Source of the DNA: a bacterium UBP4_UBA6127
GTDB lineage: Bacteria; UBP4; UBA4092
NCBI GenBank assembly: GCA_002428325.1
Contig: DIVR01000016.1
Location: 56,397-69,234 of the forward strand
DNA: 12,838 nt
Direction: 5' to 3'
Shown here: positions 1 through 6,142 of the stretch, piece after piece
How the letters are laid out: the number at the start of each line of letters is the position of its first letter
How positions within the stretch are numbered: the stretch's first letter is position 1
The notes under the pieces: generated by a model
Databases searched by the model: none
Told to the model about the DNA's origin: nothing
What the model saw: only the letters and a program-made list of their open reading frames with translations
Translations under genes and position numbers: made by a program

Positions 1-72
1 TCTCTAATGCATAATATGGGTTGAATTTTAAAACCTATCCGATTCCGGAGGAAGAGTTCCCTTCATCTGCTG

Positions 73-78
73 TATAAT
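73..78 (+). promoter_or_regulatory. Consensus -10 box (TATAAT) just before the methyltransferase start codon
   Basis: A perfect TATAAT hexamer ends seven bases before the ATG at 85. A transcript starting the usual distance downstream would begin at or near the ATG, so the mRNA could be leaderless. No good TTGACA-like -35 is seen 16-18 bp upstream. The only Shine-Dalgarno-like stretch (GGAGG at 47-51) is over 30 bases from the ATG, too far to serve it. Confidence 0.45.
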
Positions 79-84
79 CCCAGT

Positions 85-714
85 ATGGACAGGCTGCCGA
101 CATTTCTGGTTTATATCATCCTTATTACCGGAGGGGCAATCTTCCTCATGGTGGCAGGCTGGCTGGAATGGAAAAACAGGGGCGATGAAAGAAAGGTAAA
201 AATCAGCTCTTCCAGCTGGCTTCAATATTCCAAGGCAGGATTTATAATATTCCCGGCCCTCAGCATCGCCATCATCCTTCAATTCAGAGGAATTGGAATG
301 ATTCCTATCGGGTCTTCAGGCTCCAGAATATTTCTTCAATCATCTGGATTGCTGCTATATGTCCTGACCCTTGGTTGGGCAATCTGGGCCAGCATAATAC
401 TGGACAGAAATTTCACCCATCAGATACTCATCAGAGACAATCAGACTCTCAACCGAAAAGGCCCCTATCAATGGGTTCGGCATCCCCTGTATCTAAGCCA
501 GATAACGGGTTCATTATCCCTATTGCTGATATTTCCATCCTGGGGATTTATGGGGTTATGGCTCTTTTTCTGTTTCTTCGGGCCGATGAGAGCCCGGGAA
601 GAAGAACGGCTCTTCCTCAAGATGCTGGGACCGGAGTATGCCCAGTACCAGCAGGAGGTTCCGATGATGGTTCCCGGCGGGTGGTGGATTTATCGGCTGT
701 TTCACTGGAAGTAG
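85..714 (+). CDS. Isoprenylcysteine carboxyl methyltransferase-like integral membrane protein
   Basis: Protein of 209 aa, almost wholly hydrophobic, with about five membrane segments (approximately 6-26, 51-67, 84-106, 137-151, 154-167). The C-terminal half carries the signature of the ICMT/phospholipid-methyltransferase (PEMT) superfamily: GPYQWVRHPLY at 126-136, followed by RAREEERLFLKMLG and EYAQY at 169-188. In this family these elements form the SAM pocket and the catalytic base region. Bacterial members methylate unknown small or lipid substrates, so the exact substrate cannot be given. The ATG at 85 is the first ATG in a frame open back to a stop at 22-24; it lacks a well-spaced ribosome site but follows a TATAAT box. 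The last 98 bases, which encode the conserved EEER region, overlap the 3' end of the convergent FG-GAP gene. The superfamily call is firm and the function is not. Confidence 0.85.
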   Translation: MDRLPTFLVYIILITGGAIFLMVAGWLEWKNRGDERKVKISSSSWLQYSKAGFIIFPALSIAIILQFRGIGMIPIGSSGSRIFLQSSGLLLYVLTLGWAIWASIILDRNFTHQILIRDNQTLNRKGPYQWVRHPLYLSQITGSLSLLLIFPSWGFMGLWLFFCFFGPMRAREEERLFLKMLGPEYAQYQQEVPMMVPGGWWIYRLFHWK

Positions 715-2023
715 TTTTCACCCCCGGTTCGTAAGCACTCAAATTCTCCCCCTGGTTGACCAGCAGCAACCCTTTTTCACCCTTCCTAGTCATCAGTACC
801 GTTTGAGCATTCTCATCCGTGAGAGCCAATTCTCCCAGCACATTGCCTTTCCCTGAAACGATGATCAACCGATAAGGATGAATTTTAAAAGCCCAATCCT
901 GGATACCATCCCCATCCCAGTCTCCATGGCTGAAAATCGAAGACCGCCAGGAAGAATTCTCTTCCCGAACATCATATTTCCACAGGATTTTCCGGTTGGC
1001 ATCCAGAGCGGCAATAACGACATTATCAGAAAAGTTCTTGATCTGCGCCACAATCTGGAGAGTCCCCTGCCCATCGATGTCAGCCGCATCGACAGGGGCT
1101 GTATATCCCTGCAGGGGATTCATTTTGTATTGAGGAATTCCTCGCTCATTAAACAGCCAGATACTCCCACTGGCTTCAGAAGCCACCACCCGGCCGGGTT
1201 GAGCCGAAGTTGCCGATATCACAGCATGATTCCAGACATTTCCCACCATGGTATATTTCCACAGAAGTTTCCCCTGCCCGTTTAAGGCATGAATCCCTCC
1301 CAGTCCATTCATCCCAACCACCAGCTCATCATTACCATCCCCATTGATATCCCCCCAATGGGCGCCATTGATACCCTGGGAAGCAGGGTATGACCAAATC
1401 GGTTTCCCTTCTGAATCATAGACATTCACATTGTTTCCCCAGACAGAATAGGCCGCCAGAAAAGAGGTCCCCGGACTGGGATGTCCCATTTCTATAATTG
1501 AGTTATCTTTTCCAATTTTGAAGGTACCCTTTTCTTCCTTTTTATCAGAAAGGATAGAAACAACTCCCCCCTTTTTTAATATCAGGATATCGGTTTTACC
1601 ATCTCCATCCCAATCCCCTGCAGTCAGGTATCTCACCTGGGTCGATACGGTGCCCCAGACCGGAATCAAATCATATTGAGGAGCCAGGGTAGCCAGGTTA
1701 TCAATCGCTTTACCCGGAATATCCTGAACCGGTTTTTGTTCCATAGTCAGGGTATCTTTCAATGTGGCAAACAAAAATATGTACAGGGCAGCGATTCCCA
1801 CCCCGAGAAAGGTGCCGGCCAGTGAAACTCCAAACCCCCACCATAACCAGGTTTTATTGGCTAAAGGCCTGCGTAGATGAATCACCGCCAGTATCACCCC
1901 TGCCAATCCCAGGATAATGCCAACTAAAAAAACCGAGGTGATAATAGAGGTTATTCCCAGGAAGAAACAGATGAGTCCCCAGTTTCTTATACCCTGCGTT
2001 TTCGAATTATCTGCATCAGCCAT
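617..2023 (-). CDS. Membrane-anchored FG-GAP/VCBS-type beta-propeller protein
   Basis: Protein of 468 aa. Residues 14-50 and 58-87 form hydrophobic segments (probably three membrane passes, similar to small DUF4190-type membrane modules). After a short linker a beta-propeller-like ectodomain follows. It has four Asp-rich calcium-type loops: DWDGDGKTD (137-145), DINGDGNDE (225-233), the degenerate DIDGQGTLQ (315-323) and DWDGDGIQD (368-376). PQQ/YVTN-like blade strands such as GKLLWKY and RKILWKY lie between them. The family is usually extracytoplasmic and binds ligand or polymer; no enzyme motif is visible. The start is fixed by AGAGGTGG five bases upstream of the ATG at 2023. The Pro/Ser/Thr-rich tail (about 437-468) is encoded antisense to the conserved end of the methyltransferase gene and looks like read-through rather than a folded domain. 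It is divergent from the HAD gene. Confidence 0.8.
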   Translation of the reverse strand: MADADNSKTQGIRNWGLICFFLGITSIITSVFLVGIILGLAGVILAVIHLRRPLANKTWLWWGFGVSLAGTFLGVGIAALYIFLFATLKDTLTMEQKPVQDIPGKAIDNLATLAPQYDLIPVWGTVSTQVRYLTAGDWDGDGKTDILILKKGGVVSILSDKKEEKGTFKIGKDNSIIEMGHPSPGTSFLAAYSVWGNNVNVYDSEGKPIWSYPASQGINGAHWGDINGDGNDELVVGMNGLGGIHALNGQGKLLWKYTMVGNVWNHAVISATSAQPGRVVASEASGSIWLFNERGIPQYKMNPLQGYTAPVDAADIDGQGTLQIVAQIKNFSDNVVIAALDANRKILWKYDVREENSSWRSSIFSHGDWDGDGIQDWAFKIHPYRLIIVSGKGNVLGELALTDENAQTVLMTRKGEKGLLLVNQGENLSAYEPGVKTTSSETADKSTTRREPSSEPPAGTGHTPVPAS

Positions 2024-2067
2024 TCAGCCACCTCTTTGATAATTAATTTAATATCTCGTAGAATGAT

Positions 2068-2073
2068 TTTATA
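2068..2073 (-). promoter_or_regulatory. Possible -10 box (TATAAA) for the FG-GAP gene
   Basis: On the minus strand TATAAA lies 45 bases before the ATG at 2023, in the 76-base divergent spacer shared with the HAD gene. No convincing -35 is present at 16-18 bp. The call rests on the hexamer and its place only. Confidence 0.3.
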
Positions 2074-2084
2074 GCGAGTTGAGG

Positions 2085-2090
2085 TAGAAT
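2085..2090 (+). promoter_or_regulatory. Possible -10 box (TAGAAT) for the HAD gene
   Basis: TAGAAT (5 of 6 to TATAAT) ends nine bases before the ATG at 2100, which would give a leader of only a few bases. No well-spaced Shine-Dalgarno site is seen; GAGGT at 2081-2085 is 14 bases from the ATG. It lies close to the possible minus-strand -10 box at 2068-2073, so the divergent promoters could interfere. Confidence 0.35.
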
Positions 2091-2099
2091 ATCTATCTT

Positions 2100-2822
2100 A
2101 TGAAAATAAAAGCCCTTTTATTCGACTTTGATGAAACACTTTTAGTGAACGAACAAAGCACTCGGGATGCGGCCCGGGAAGCCTGGCGTTCGGTTATTGC
2201 CCAATGCCCTCAAGTGTCCCTCCAGCTAGCTGTGGATACCTATATGGCTGCCAGAGATGAGTTTTGGATGGCTTCTGATGAGGATACCATGAAGATTATC
2301 CAGCAGCCCAAAGAAATCATCAGGACACGCCTCTGGGAATTAACATTGAAACGGCTGAACCTGGACCAGGTGGAACTAATCCCTAAACTGGTCGAAAAAT
2401 TCGGACAGGTAAGATACCAGACCTGGGTTCTTTATCCTGATTCCCTGACCCTTCTTAATCAATTAAAACCAACCTATCGGCTGGTCATGATTACCAATGG
2501 TGTCCCGGAAATCCAGCGGGCAAAACTCGACAAAGTTAACATGGAATCCTTTTTTGACCCGATCATCATCTCGGGTGAAATTGGAGTATCCAAGCCTGAC
2601 CCCAAATACTTTCAGATTGTTCTTGAAAAGCTTGGACTTCAAAATGATGAATGTGTCGTTATTGGGGATTCGGCCCGTAATGATGTCGGAGGCGCAAAGA
2701 ACGCCAATATCATCTCGGTTTGGATTAACCGTTCCAATCTGCTGCCCCGACCTTTTGTCCAACCAGATTATGAAATCCATTCTCTCCCTGAATTACTGCC
2801 TATCCTGAATAAACTGGGGTAA
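2100..2822 (+). CDS. HAD-superfamily hydrolase (YjjG/phosphoglycolate phosphatase-like)
   Basis: Protein of 240 aa, the usual length for HAD subfamily I enzymes with a helical C1 cap. All four catalytic motifs are visible. Motif I is DFDET (nucleophile D9, acid/base D11). Motif II is the T132 in MITNG. Motif III is K165 in GVSKPDPKYF. Motif IV is GDSARND (D190 and D195, Mg2+ binding). The cap spans roughly residues 17-95. Members such as YjjG and related enzymes dephosphorylate nucleotides or small sugar phosphates in the cytoplasm, and substrate cannot be read from sequence. The gene stands alone on the plus strand, divergent from the FG-GAP gene and convergent with the zinc-ribbon gene. The ATG at 2100 was chosen because motif I sits at residue 9, as in family members; the ribosome site is weak. 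Confidence 0.9.
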   Translation: MKIKALLFDFDETLLVNEQSTRDAAREAWRSVIAQCPQVSLQLAVDTYMAARDEFWMASDEDTMKIIQQPKEIIRTRLWELTLKRLNLDQVELIPKLVEKFGQVRYQTWVLYPDSLTLLNQLKPTYRLVMITNGVPEIQRAKLDKVNMESFFDPIIISGEIGVSKPDPKYFQIVLEKLGLQNDECVVIGDSARNDVGGAKNANIISVWINRSNLLPRPFVQPDYEIHSLPELLPILNKLG

Positions 2823-3158
2823 CTCTCTTGGTTTGATTATCTGGGGGTGTTAACGGATGTCGAATGACTTCAAGAACTCGTTGACATCCCGGTTTTCTTT
2901 CTAGAGATATATTCAGTCAGAATATAGCGTGGTTAATTTTCTTTATCATTGGGTTTTGACAGCTGTCAAAAATGTAAAAGATTGATATTCGAAGAGTTAT
3001 TGATTCACCTACTTTCCAATGAATCAGGATTAACTGGCAATGGTGGAGATTTGATTAGATTTTTCCACCTCCGTTATATCCCCAAGCATGCCATATTGGC
3101 AGGCTTAACATATAGTTATTAACAGCCCCTGACTTGCCCCCTCCAGATTGAACTCAAT
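2823..3158. other. Convergent intergenic region without a gene
   Basis: No credible gene or tRNA is seen between the HAD stop and the zinc-ribbon terminator. The stretch is AT-richer than its flanks. It holds an inverted repeat GGATGTC/GACATCC (2855-2861 with 2883-2889, 21-base loop) followed by a T-rich run, which could be a weak terminator for the HAD gene. It also holds the perfect 18-bp palindrome at 2954-2971, a TGATTC/GAATCA pair (3001-3006 with 3021-3026) and a GGTGGA/TCCACC pair (3042-3047 with 3064-3069). Only the 18-bp palindrome recurs elsewhere in the window. Confidence 0.6.
2954..2971. repeat. 18-bp perfect palindrome, copy 1 (TTTTGACAGCTGTCAAAA)
   Basis: This is a perfect inverted repeat, identical to the copy at 11809-11826. 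It lies between the 3' ends of two convergent genes (HAD and zinc-ribbon), so it is not placed as a promoter operator for either. The hairpin would have a 7-bp AT-rich stem and an AGCT loop, without a U-tract, which makes it a poor intrinsic terminator. It may be a REP-like element or a protein-binding site. Confidence 0.8.
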
Positions 3159-3196
3159 AAAAAAACCTGCTTTATCCAAGAGGGTAAGGCAGGTTT
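3159..3196 (-). terminator. Rho-independent terminator of the zinc-ribbon gene
   Basis: Read on the minus strand, AAACCTGC (3196-3189) pairs with GCAGGTTT (3170-3163), extendable past a bulge, with an 18-base interior and a run of seven T (3165-3159). It begins about 20 bases after the stop at 3217. It should end the minus-strand run of genes. Confidence 0.8.
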
Positions 3197-3216
3197 ATAA
3201 AAGCATATTTATGAAT

Positions 3217-3669
3217 CTAAAAAGTGGGTGGTTTTTTGGGTTTACGTCCCCGTTTAGGAGCCGGAGGCGGCGGGGGAGGTTTAACCAAAAGTTTTTCAGC
3301 CTCAATTTTCCGCAGGATTCGTCCGCAATTTTCACAATAAACCAAGGCATCCGAATGGACCAGATGAACCATGAGCGAAGCGGGTACTGTCATTCGGCAA
3401 CCCCGACAGACAGCATCCACGACCGGGGACAGAAAAAGCCCGCGATACCGTGACTGTAACTTGGTGATCCGGGCTATTAGGACCTTATCTCCAACGGATT
3501 CGCATAAGGTTTCCCGATCGGTGGTCATTTGTTTGATGACATCTTCCATTTCCTGACGTTGCGCATCAGTTTCATAGGAAAGATAAGTCAGTTCTTTTTG
3601 AATTACTTTGATTTCGAGATCGATATTCTGCAAGTTAACGAGTTTATCGATTAATGTTTTTGAGTCCAT
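3217..3669 (-). CDS. Short C4-type zinc-ribbon/coiled-coil protein with AT-hook-like tail
   Basis: Protein of 150 aa. Residues 3-75 form a charged helical segment likely to coil. Residues 82-120 form a C4 zinc ribbon with C88-x2-C91 and C112-x2-C115 in the contexts VCRGC and YCENCGRIL, matching the zf-RING_7/CT398-like family. Members are usually about 240 aa with a longer coiled-coil hairpin, so this one is short. The tail has six prolines (131-136) and then KRGRKPKK (139-146), which resembles an AT-hook, so nucleic-acid contact is plausible but unproven. An in-frame TGA three codons upstream excludes an earlier start. The gene follows the PtsN-like gene by 32 bases and is followed by a strong terminator. 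The family's cellular role is not settled; the family call itself is good. Confidence 0.82.
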   Translation of the reverse strand: MDSKTLIDKLVNLQNIDLEIKVIQKELTYLSYETDAQRQEMEDVIKQMTTDRETLCESVGDKVLIARITKLQSRYRGLFLSPVVDAVCRGCRMTVPASLMVHLVHSDALVYCENCGRILRKIEAEKLLVKPPPPPPAPKRGRKPKKPPTF

Positions 3670-3701
3670 ATTTGTGTCAGAACGAAAGGGTTATCCCAAA
3701 A

Positions 3702-4160
3702 TTACTCTTTTTCTGCCTCCTGGAAGATTTCAATGACCTGGGCGGGGGTTTCCGCATTACGAAGGGCTGTTCGGAAATCATAACTCTTCAACAGGCGAGA
3801 TATCTTGGCCAGTACCCGAAGGTAAACGCCGCTGGCGTTTTGAGGCGAGGCAATCATAAAATACAAATAGGCCGGATTTCCATCTAAAGACTGGAAATCA
3901 ATCCCATCTTTTGATTTGCCGAAAGCGATGACCAGCTGTTTGACCGCATCGGTCCTGCCATGGGGAATCGCAATCCCATCACCGATACCGGTTGTCTCAA
4001 GCTGTTCGCGTTCAAGAATAGTTTTCTTGAACTCTTCCCTATTGGTAATTTCACCTGCTTTAGAAATCAGGTCGATACATTCCTGGATTACATCATTTTT
4101 TGTTTTGGACTGCAGTTCAAGCTGAATCAAATCTTCTCTTAAAAAGCTGGAAAGTTTCAT
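3702..4160 (-). CDS. ptsN-like: PTS IIA domain protein, PtsN (EIIA-Ntr)-like
   Basis: Protein of 152 aa, the normal size of a single-domain fructose/mannitol-class EIIA. The phosphorylation site is H67 in GIAIPHGRT. The remaining core, including IAFGKSKDGIDF, YFMIASP, LRVLAKISRLL and the C-terminal helix PAQVIEIFQ, fits the PTS_EIIA_2 family throughout. Many relatives have a second His next to the LxxLxxxSRLL helix; here that position appears to be Y113 (GVYLRVLAK). No sugar permease (EIIB or EIIC) is nearby, so a regulatory role as in nitrogen-type PTS is more likely than sugar transport. AAGGA nine bases upstream supports the ATG at 4160. The gene has a probable promoter at 4200-4229 and is followed at 32 bases by the zinc-ribbon gene, probably co-transcribed. 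Confidence 0.88.
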   Translation of the reverse strand: MKLSSFLREDLIQLELQSKTKNDVIQECIDLISKAGEITNREEFKKTILEREQLETTGIGDGIAIPHGRTDAVKQLVIAFGKSKDGIDFQSLDGNPAYLYFMIASPQNASGVYLRVLAKISRLLKSYDFRTALRNAETPAQVIEIFQEAEKE

Positions 4161-4199
4161 ACACGTATCCTTACCTAATCGACTCCAATGTCATTGATA

Positions 4200-4229
4200 A
4201 TCATATCAAGAAACCTATGGAAATGACAA
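4200..4229 (-). promoter_or_regulatory. Probable sigma70-type promoter of the PtsN-like gene
   Basis: On the minus strand TTGTCA (4229-4224; 5 of 6 to consensus) and TATGAT (4205-4200; 5 of 6) are 18 bp apart. Transcription would start near 4193, giving a leader of about 33 bases with an AAGGA site. The -35 box lies inside the palindrome at 4223-4236. Confidence 0.5.
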
Positions 4230-4236
4230 ATGTCAT
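4223..4236. promoter_or_regulatory. Palindrome ATGACA-AA-TGTCAT over the -35 box (possible operator)
   Basis: Two 6-bp arms are separated by AA. The TGACA-N2-TGTCA core is the same as in the three palindromes at 2954, 11809 and (degenerate) 11859. Here it overlaps the likely -35 of the PtsN-like gene, where a bound protein would block RNA polymerase. The binding protein is unknown. Confidence 0.4.
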
Positions 4237-4265
4237 CCTGATTTTTTACTTCTTTAACCAAATTT

Positions 4266-4282
4266 CCCTCTGATTTAGAGGG
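4266..4282 (-). terminator. Small hairpin after the branching-enzyme gene (weak terminator or 3' stabiliser)
   Basis: Six perfect base pairs, CCCTCT with AGAGGG, enclose a five-base loop 18 bases after the stop of the GH57 gene. Only three T follow closely on the minus strand, so termination would be inefficient. Confidence 0.35.
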
Positions 4283-4299
4283 TTAATTCCAAGTAAAAC

Positions 4300-6033
4300 T
4301 TACCTGTTTCGGAACCATTCTAGTTCAATATCAGGGAAAATACGATTTTTCCTGGAACAATCCTGATAAAAGTTCCATTCGCCAAAATCAACTTCTCCAT
4401 TGGCAGCTAAATGTTCCACTAACTGGGATAACCGGATAAAATTCTGGTGGTGCTGGGTAAATTTAGCTTCAACAAAATCCCGCGCGGTCCAGGTAGTTAG
4501 ATAGAAAGGCCAGTCAGAAGACTGCAACATCAGGAGTTCTCTGGCACATTGTTTCAACACATCTTTGATTCTGGGGTCGGAATGATTGGTATATTCTTCC
4601 ACCATCTCCTGTAAATCCACTTCGACATCATAGATGTGTTTCCACATCCAGTAAGTCCATTCATTCAGCCAGATATAATGGAATCCGCCTTCGCCCCAAG
4701 AGCCTTCGGGAAGGGTAATATAACTCCCTGATTCAGTGGACTGAAGGTAATCTCCCCCTGTTCCCAAAGCCACCGCATCTTCTTCTTCTGAAGAGAGAAG
4801 CCCCTTTAAAACCAGGTAAAGGAACTTAGGTCCTTCAAACCACCAATGCCCGAATAATTCTGAATCAAAAGGAGCGGAGAGAATGCCCGGTTTCCCGGTT
4901 TTCTCATATTCCAAGGCCAAGGTCTGGCGGATGGTCTGAATGAAGCTTTCGGCATGCGCCGCCACTTTACTGTCGGCAGCCAAAGGATCATATTCTATCT
5001 TGTCAGCCAAATCAGCCCGGGAAGAAGTTACTTTCCAATACCGATGCCGGCCAGGGAAATATCGTTTAAAGAAATCAAGGTATTCAGGGTCTCCCGGAAA
5101 GCCCCATTCGCCATGCCAGATTTGCAGAGCGGTATTGGGGTCTCGGGTCATCATATTGAGAGACTGCCCATCCTTGGGAGCGGTCACTGCCTTATAGGCC
5201 TGACAGGTACTTTTTTCCTCATCTTCCGGAAGGGTATGGTATTGATTGGTGAAAGCGCCCCAGAGTTTTCTGAGAGCCTGATATCTCTGGAGATAAATAC
5301 CAATAGATTTCCCTCCCTTCAGCAAGTGGGAATCGGTAAAGAAATAACTGATACCATTTTCGGACAGAAACTCTTCCATCCCTTTTCGCATATAGGGACG
5401 GCGGCCTGCCTTGGAGGCAACCGGCGGGGTCCAGGAATAACTGGGCCGATAGGCAAATTCCGGCAGCCAGAACCCTTTGGGTTTCTTGCCAAAGACCCGT
5501 TCATAAGCAGAGATTCCCTGTTTGACCTGGGCATCTATGCTGGAATCCTGCGACAGCAGCGGAAGATAAGCATGTGTAGCGGCCGTGGCAATAATCTCCA
5601 CAAATCCGTCATCCTGAAGCTTTTTAAAAGCGGCCAGGATATTGCAGTTATATTTGACTTCAAAATCTTCCAGGACGCTGTCATAAAAGACTTGCCACAT
5701 TCGAGCCAGGTTTCCCAGATTTGTGTTTCGGTAATAGAGAAAATGGGTCCGGTCATTGGCGGCATCCAAAATCTTCTTTTCCAGATAAGCGCTGAATTTT
5801 CCTGGAAAAGAATCATCTCCCAGCTGTTCCAGCAGGACCGGGGAAATACTCAGAGTAACCCGGGGGGAGTACCCTTCCCGTACCAATCGGTTCAAGGTAT
5901 TCAAAATCGGGATGTAGGATTCGGCCACAGCTTCGAAAAGCCAGGTTTCCCCATAAGATGAGGTTTCATCATTCAAGACATAGGGGAGGTGGGAATGGAG
6001 GATTAAATTAAATTTTCCAATCGGCGCACGCAT
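4300..6033 (-). CDS. Glycoside hydrolase family 57 1,4-alpha-glucan branching enzyme
   Basis: Protein of 577 aa from the ATG at 6033. Family GH57 motifs appear in order. LILHSHLPYV is at 10-19 (H13, H15). ATAATHAYLPLL is near 150-160. GFWLPEFAY has the expected nucleophile E192. SAPFDSELFGHWWFEGP has the expected acid/base D390. WGEGGFHYIWLNEWTYW is near 446-462. This combination is typical of GH57 branching enzymes (TK1436 and Thermus type), which move alpha-1,4 segments to form alpha-1,6 branches in glycogen-like polymer in the cytoplasm. The frame is open to a TTG at 6117, but GGAG six bases before the ATG at 6033, and the motif starting at residue 10, favour the shorter form. A stretch of about 50 residues (near 240-290) before RDPNTALQIWHGEWGFPGDP looks longer than in compact relatives. 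The MFS gene lies 109 bases upstream. No other glycogen gene is in view. Confidence 0.9.
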   Translation of the reverse strand: MRAPIGKFNLILHSHLPYVLNDETSSYGETWLFEAVAESYIPILNTLNRLVREGYSPRVTLSISPVLLEQLGDDSFPGKFSAYLEKKILDAANDRTHFLYYRNTNLGNLARMWQVFYDSVLEDFEVKYNCNILAAFKKLQDDGFVEIIATAATHAYLPLLSQDSSIDAQVKQGISAYERVFGKKPKGFWLPEFAYRPSYSWTPPVASKAGRRPYMRKGMEEFLSENGISYFFTDSHLLKGGKSIGIYLQRYQALRKLWGAFTNQYHTLPEDEEKSTCQAYKAVTAPKDGQSLNMMTRDPNTALQIWHGEWGFPGDPEYLDFFKRYFPGRHRYWKVTSSRADLADKIEYDPLAADSKVAAHAESFIQTIRQTLALEYEKTGKPGILSAPFDSELFGHWWFEGPKFLYLVLKGLLSSEEEDAVALGTGGDYLQSTESGSYITLPEGSWGEGGFHYIWLNEWTYWMWKHIYDVEVDLQEMVEEYTNHSDPRIKDVLKQCARELLMLQSSDWPFYLTTWTARDFVEAKFTQHHQNFIRLSQLVEHLAANGEVDFGEWNFYQDCSRKNRIFPDIELEWFRNR

Positions 6034-6142
6034 TTCATTCTCCAATTTCTTAGCGGCGTTTTCGGGATGAATTTCCCCGAGGGCTTTAATACTAACTTGA
6101 TTGGATTGTTTTCGCAACCGGGTCTTTACAGAAAATTAATAA

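Noticed and set aside
375..734. Plus-strand frame overlapping the methyltransferase gene
   Set aside because: It is in a different frame from a clear membrane protein, has no start signal, and its product has no coherent domain.
2883..2892. Ten-base match GACATCCCGG shared with 10101-10110
   Set aside because: The second copy is part of a terminator hairpin loop and arm. A ten-base match in this length is expected by chance.
2881..2911. TTGACA with downstream AT-rich hexamers, a possible plus-strand promoter
   Set aside because: At 17-18 bp spacing the -10 candidates are poor, and no plus-strand gene follows before the convergent zinc-ribbon gene.
3042..3069. GGTGGA/TCCACC inverted repeat
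   Set aside because: Only six pairs with a 16-base loop and no T-run after it. Not convincing as a terminator or RNA element.
4954..5961. Long open frame (335 codons) on the plus strand inside the branching-enzyme gene
   Set aside because: It is fully antisense to a gene with all GH57 motifs. Its product has no family features and there is no ribosome site.
6034..6117. N-terminal extension of the branching enzyme from a TTG codon
   Set aside because: No ribosome site before the TTG, while GGAG precedes the ATG at 6033. GH57 domains usually begin close to the HSHLPYV motif.
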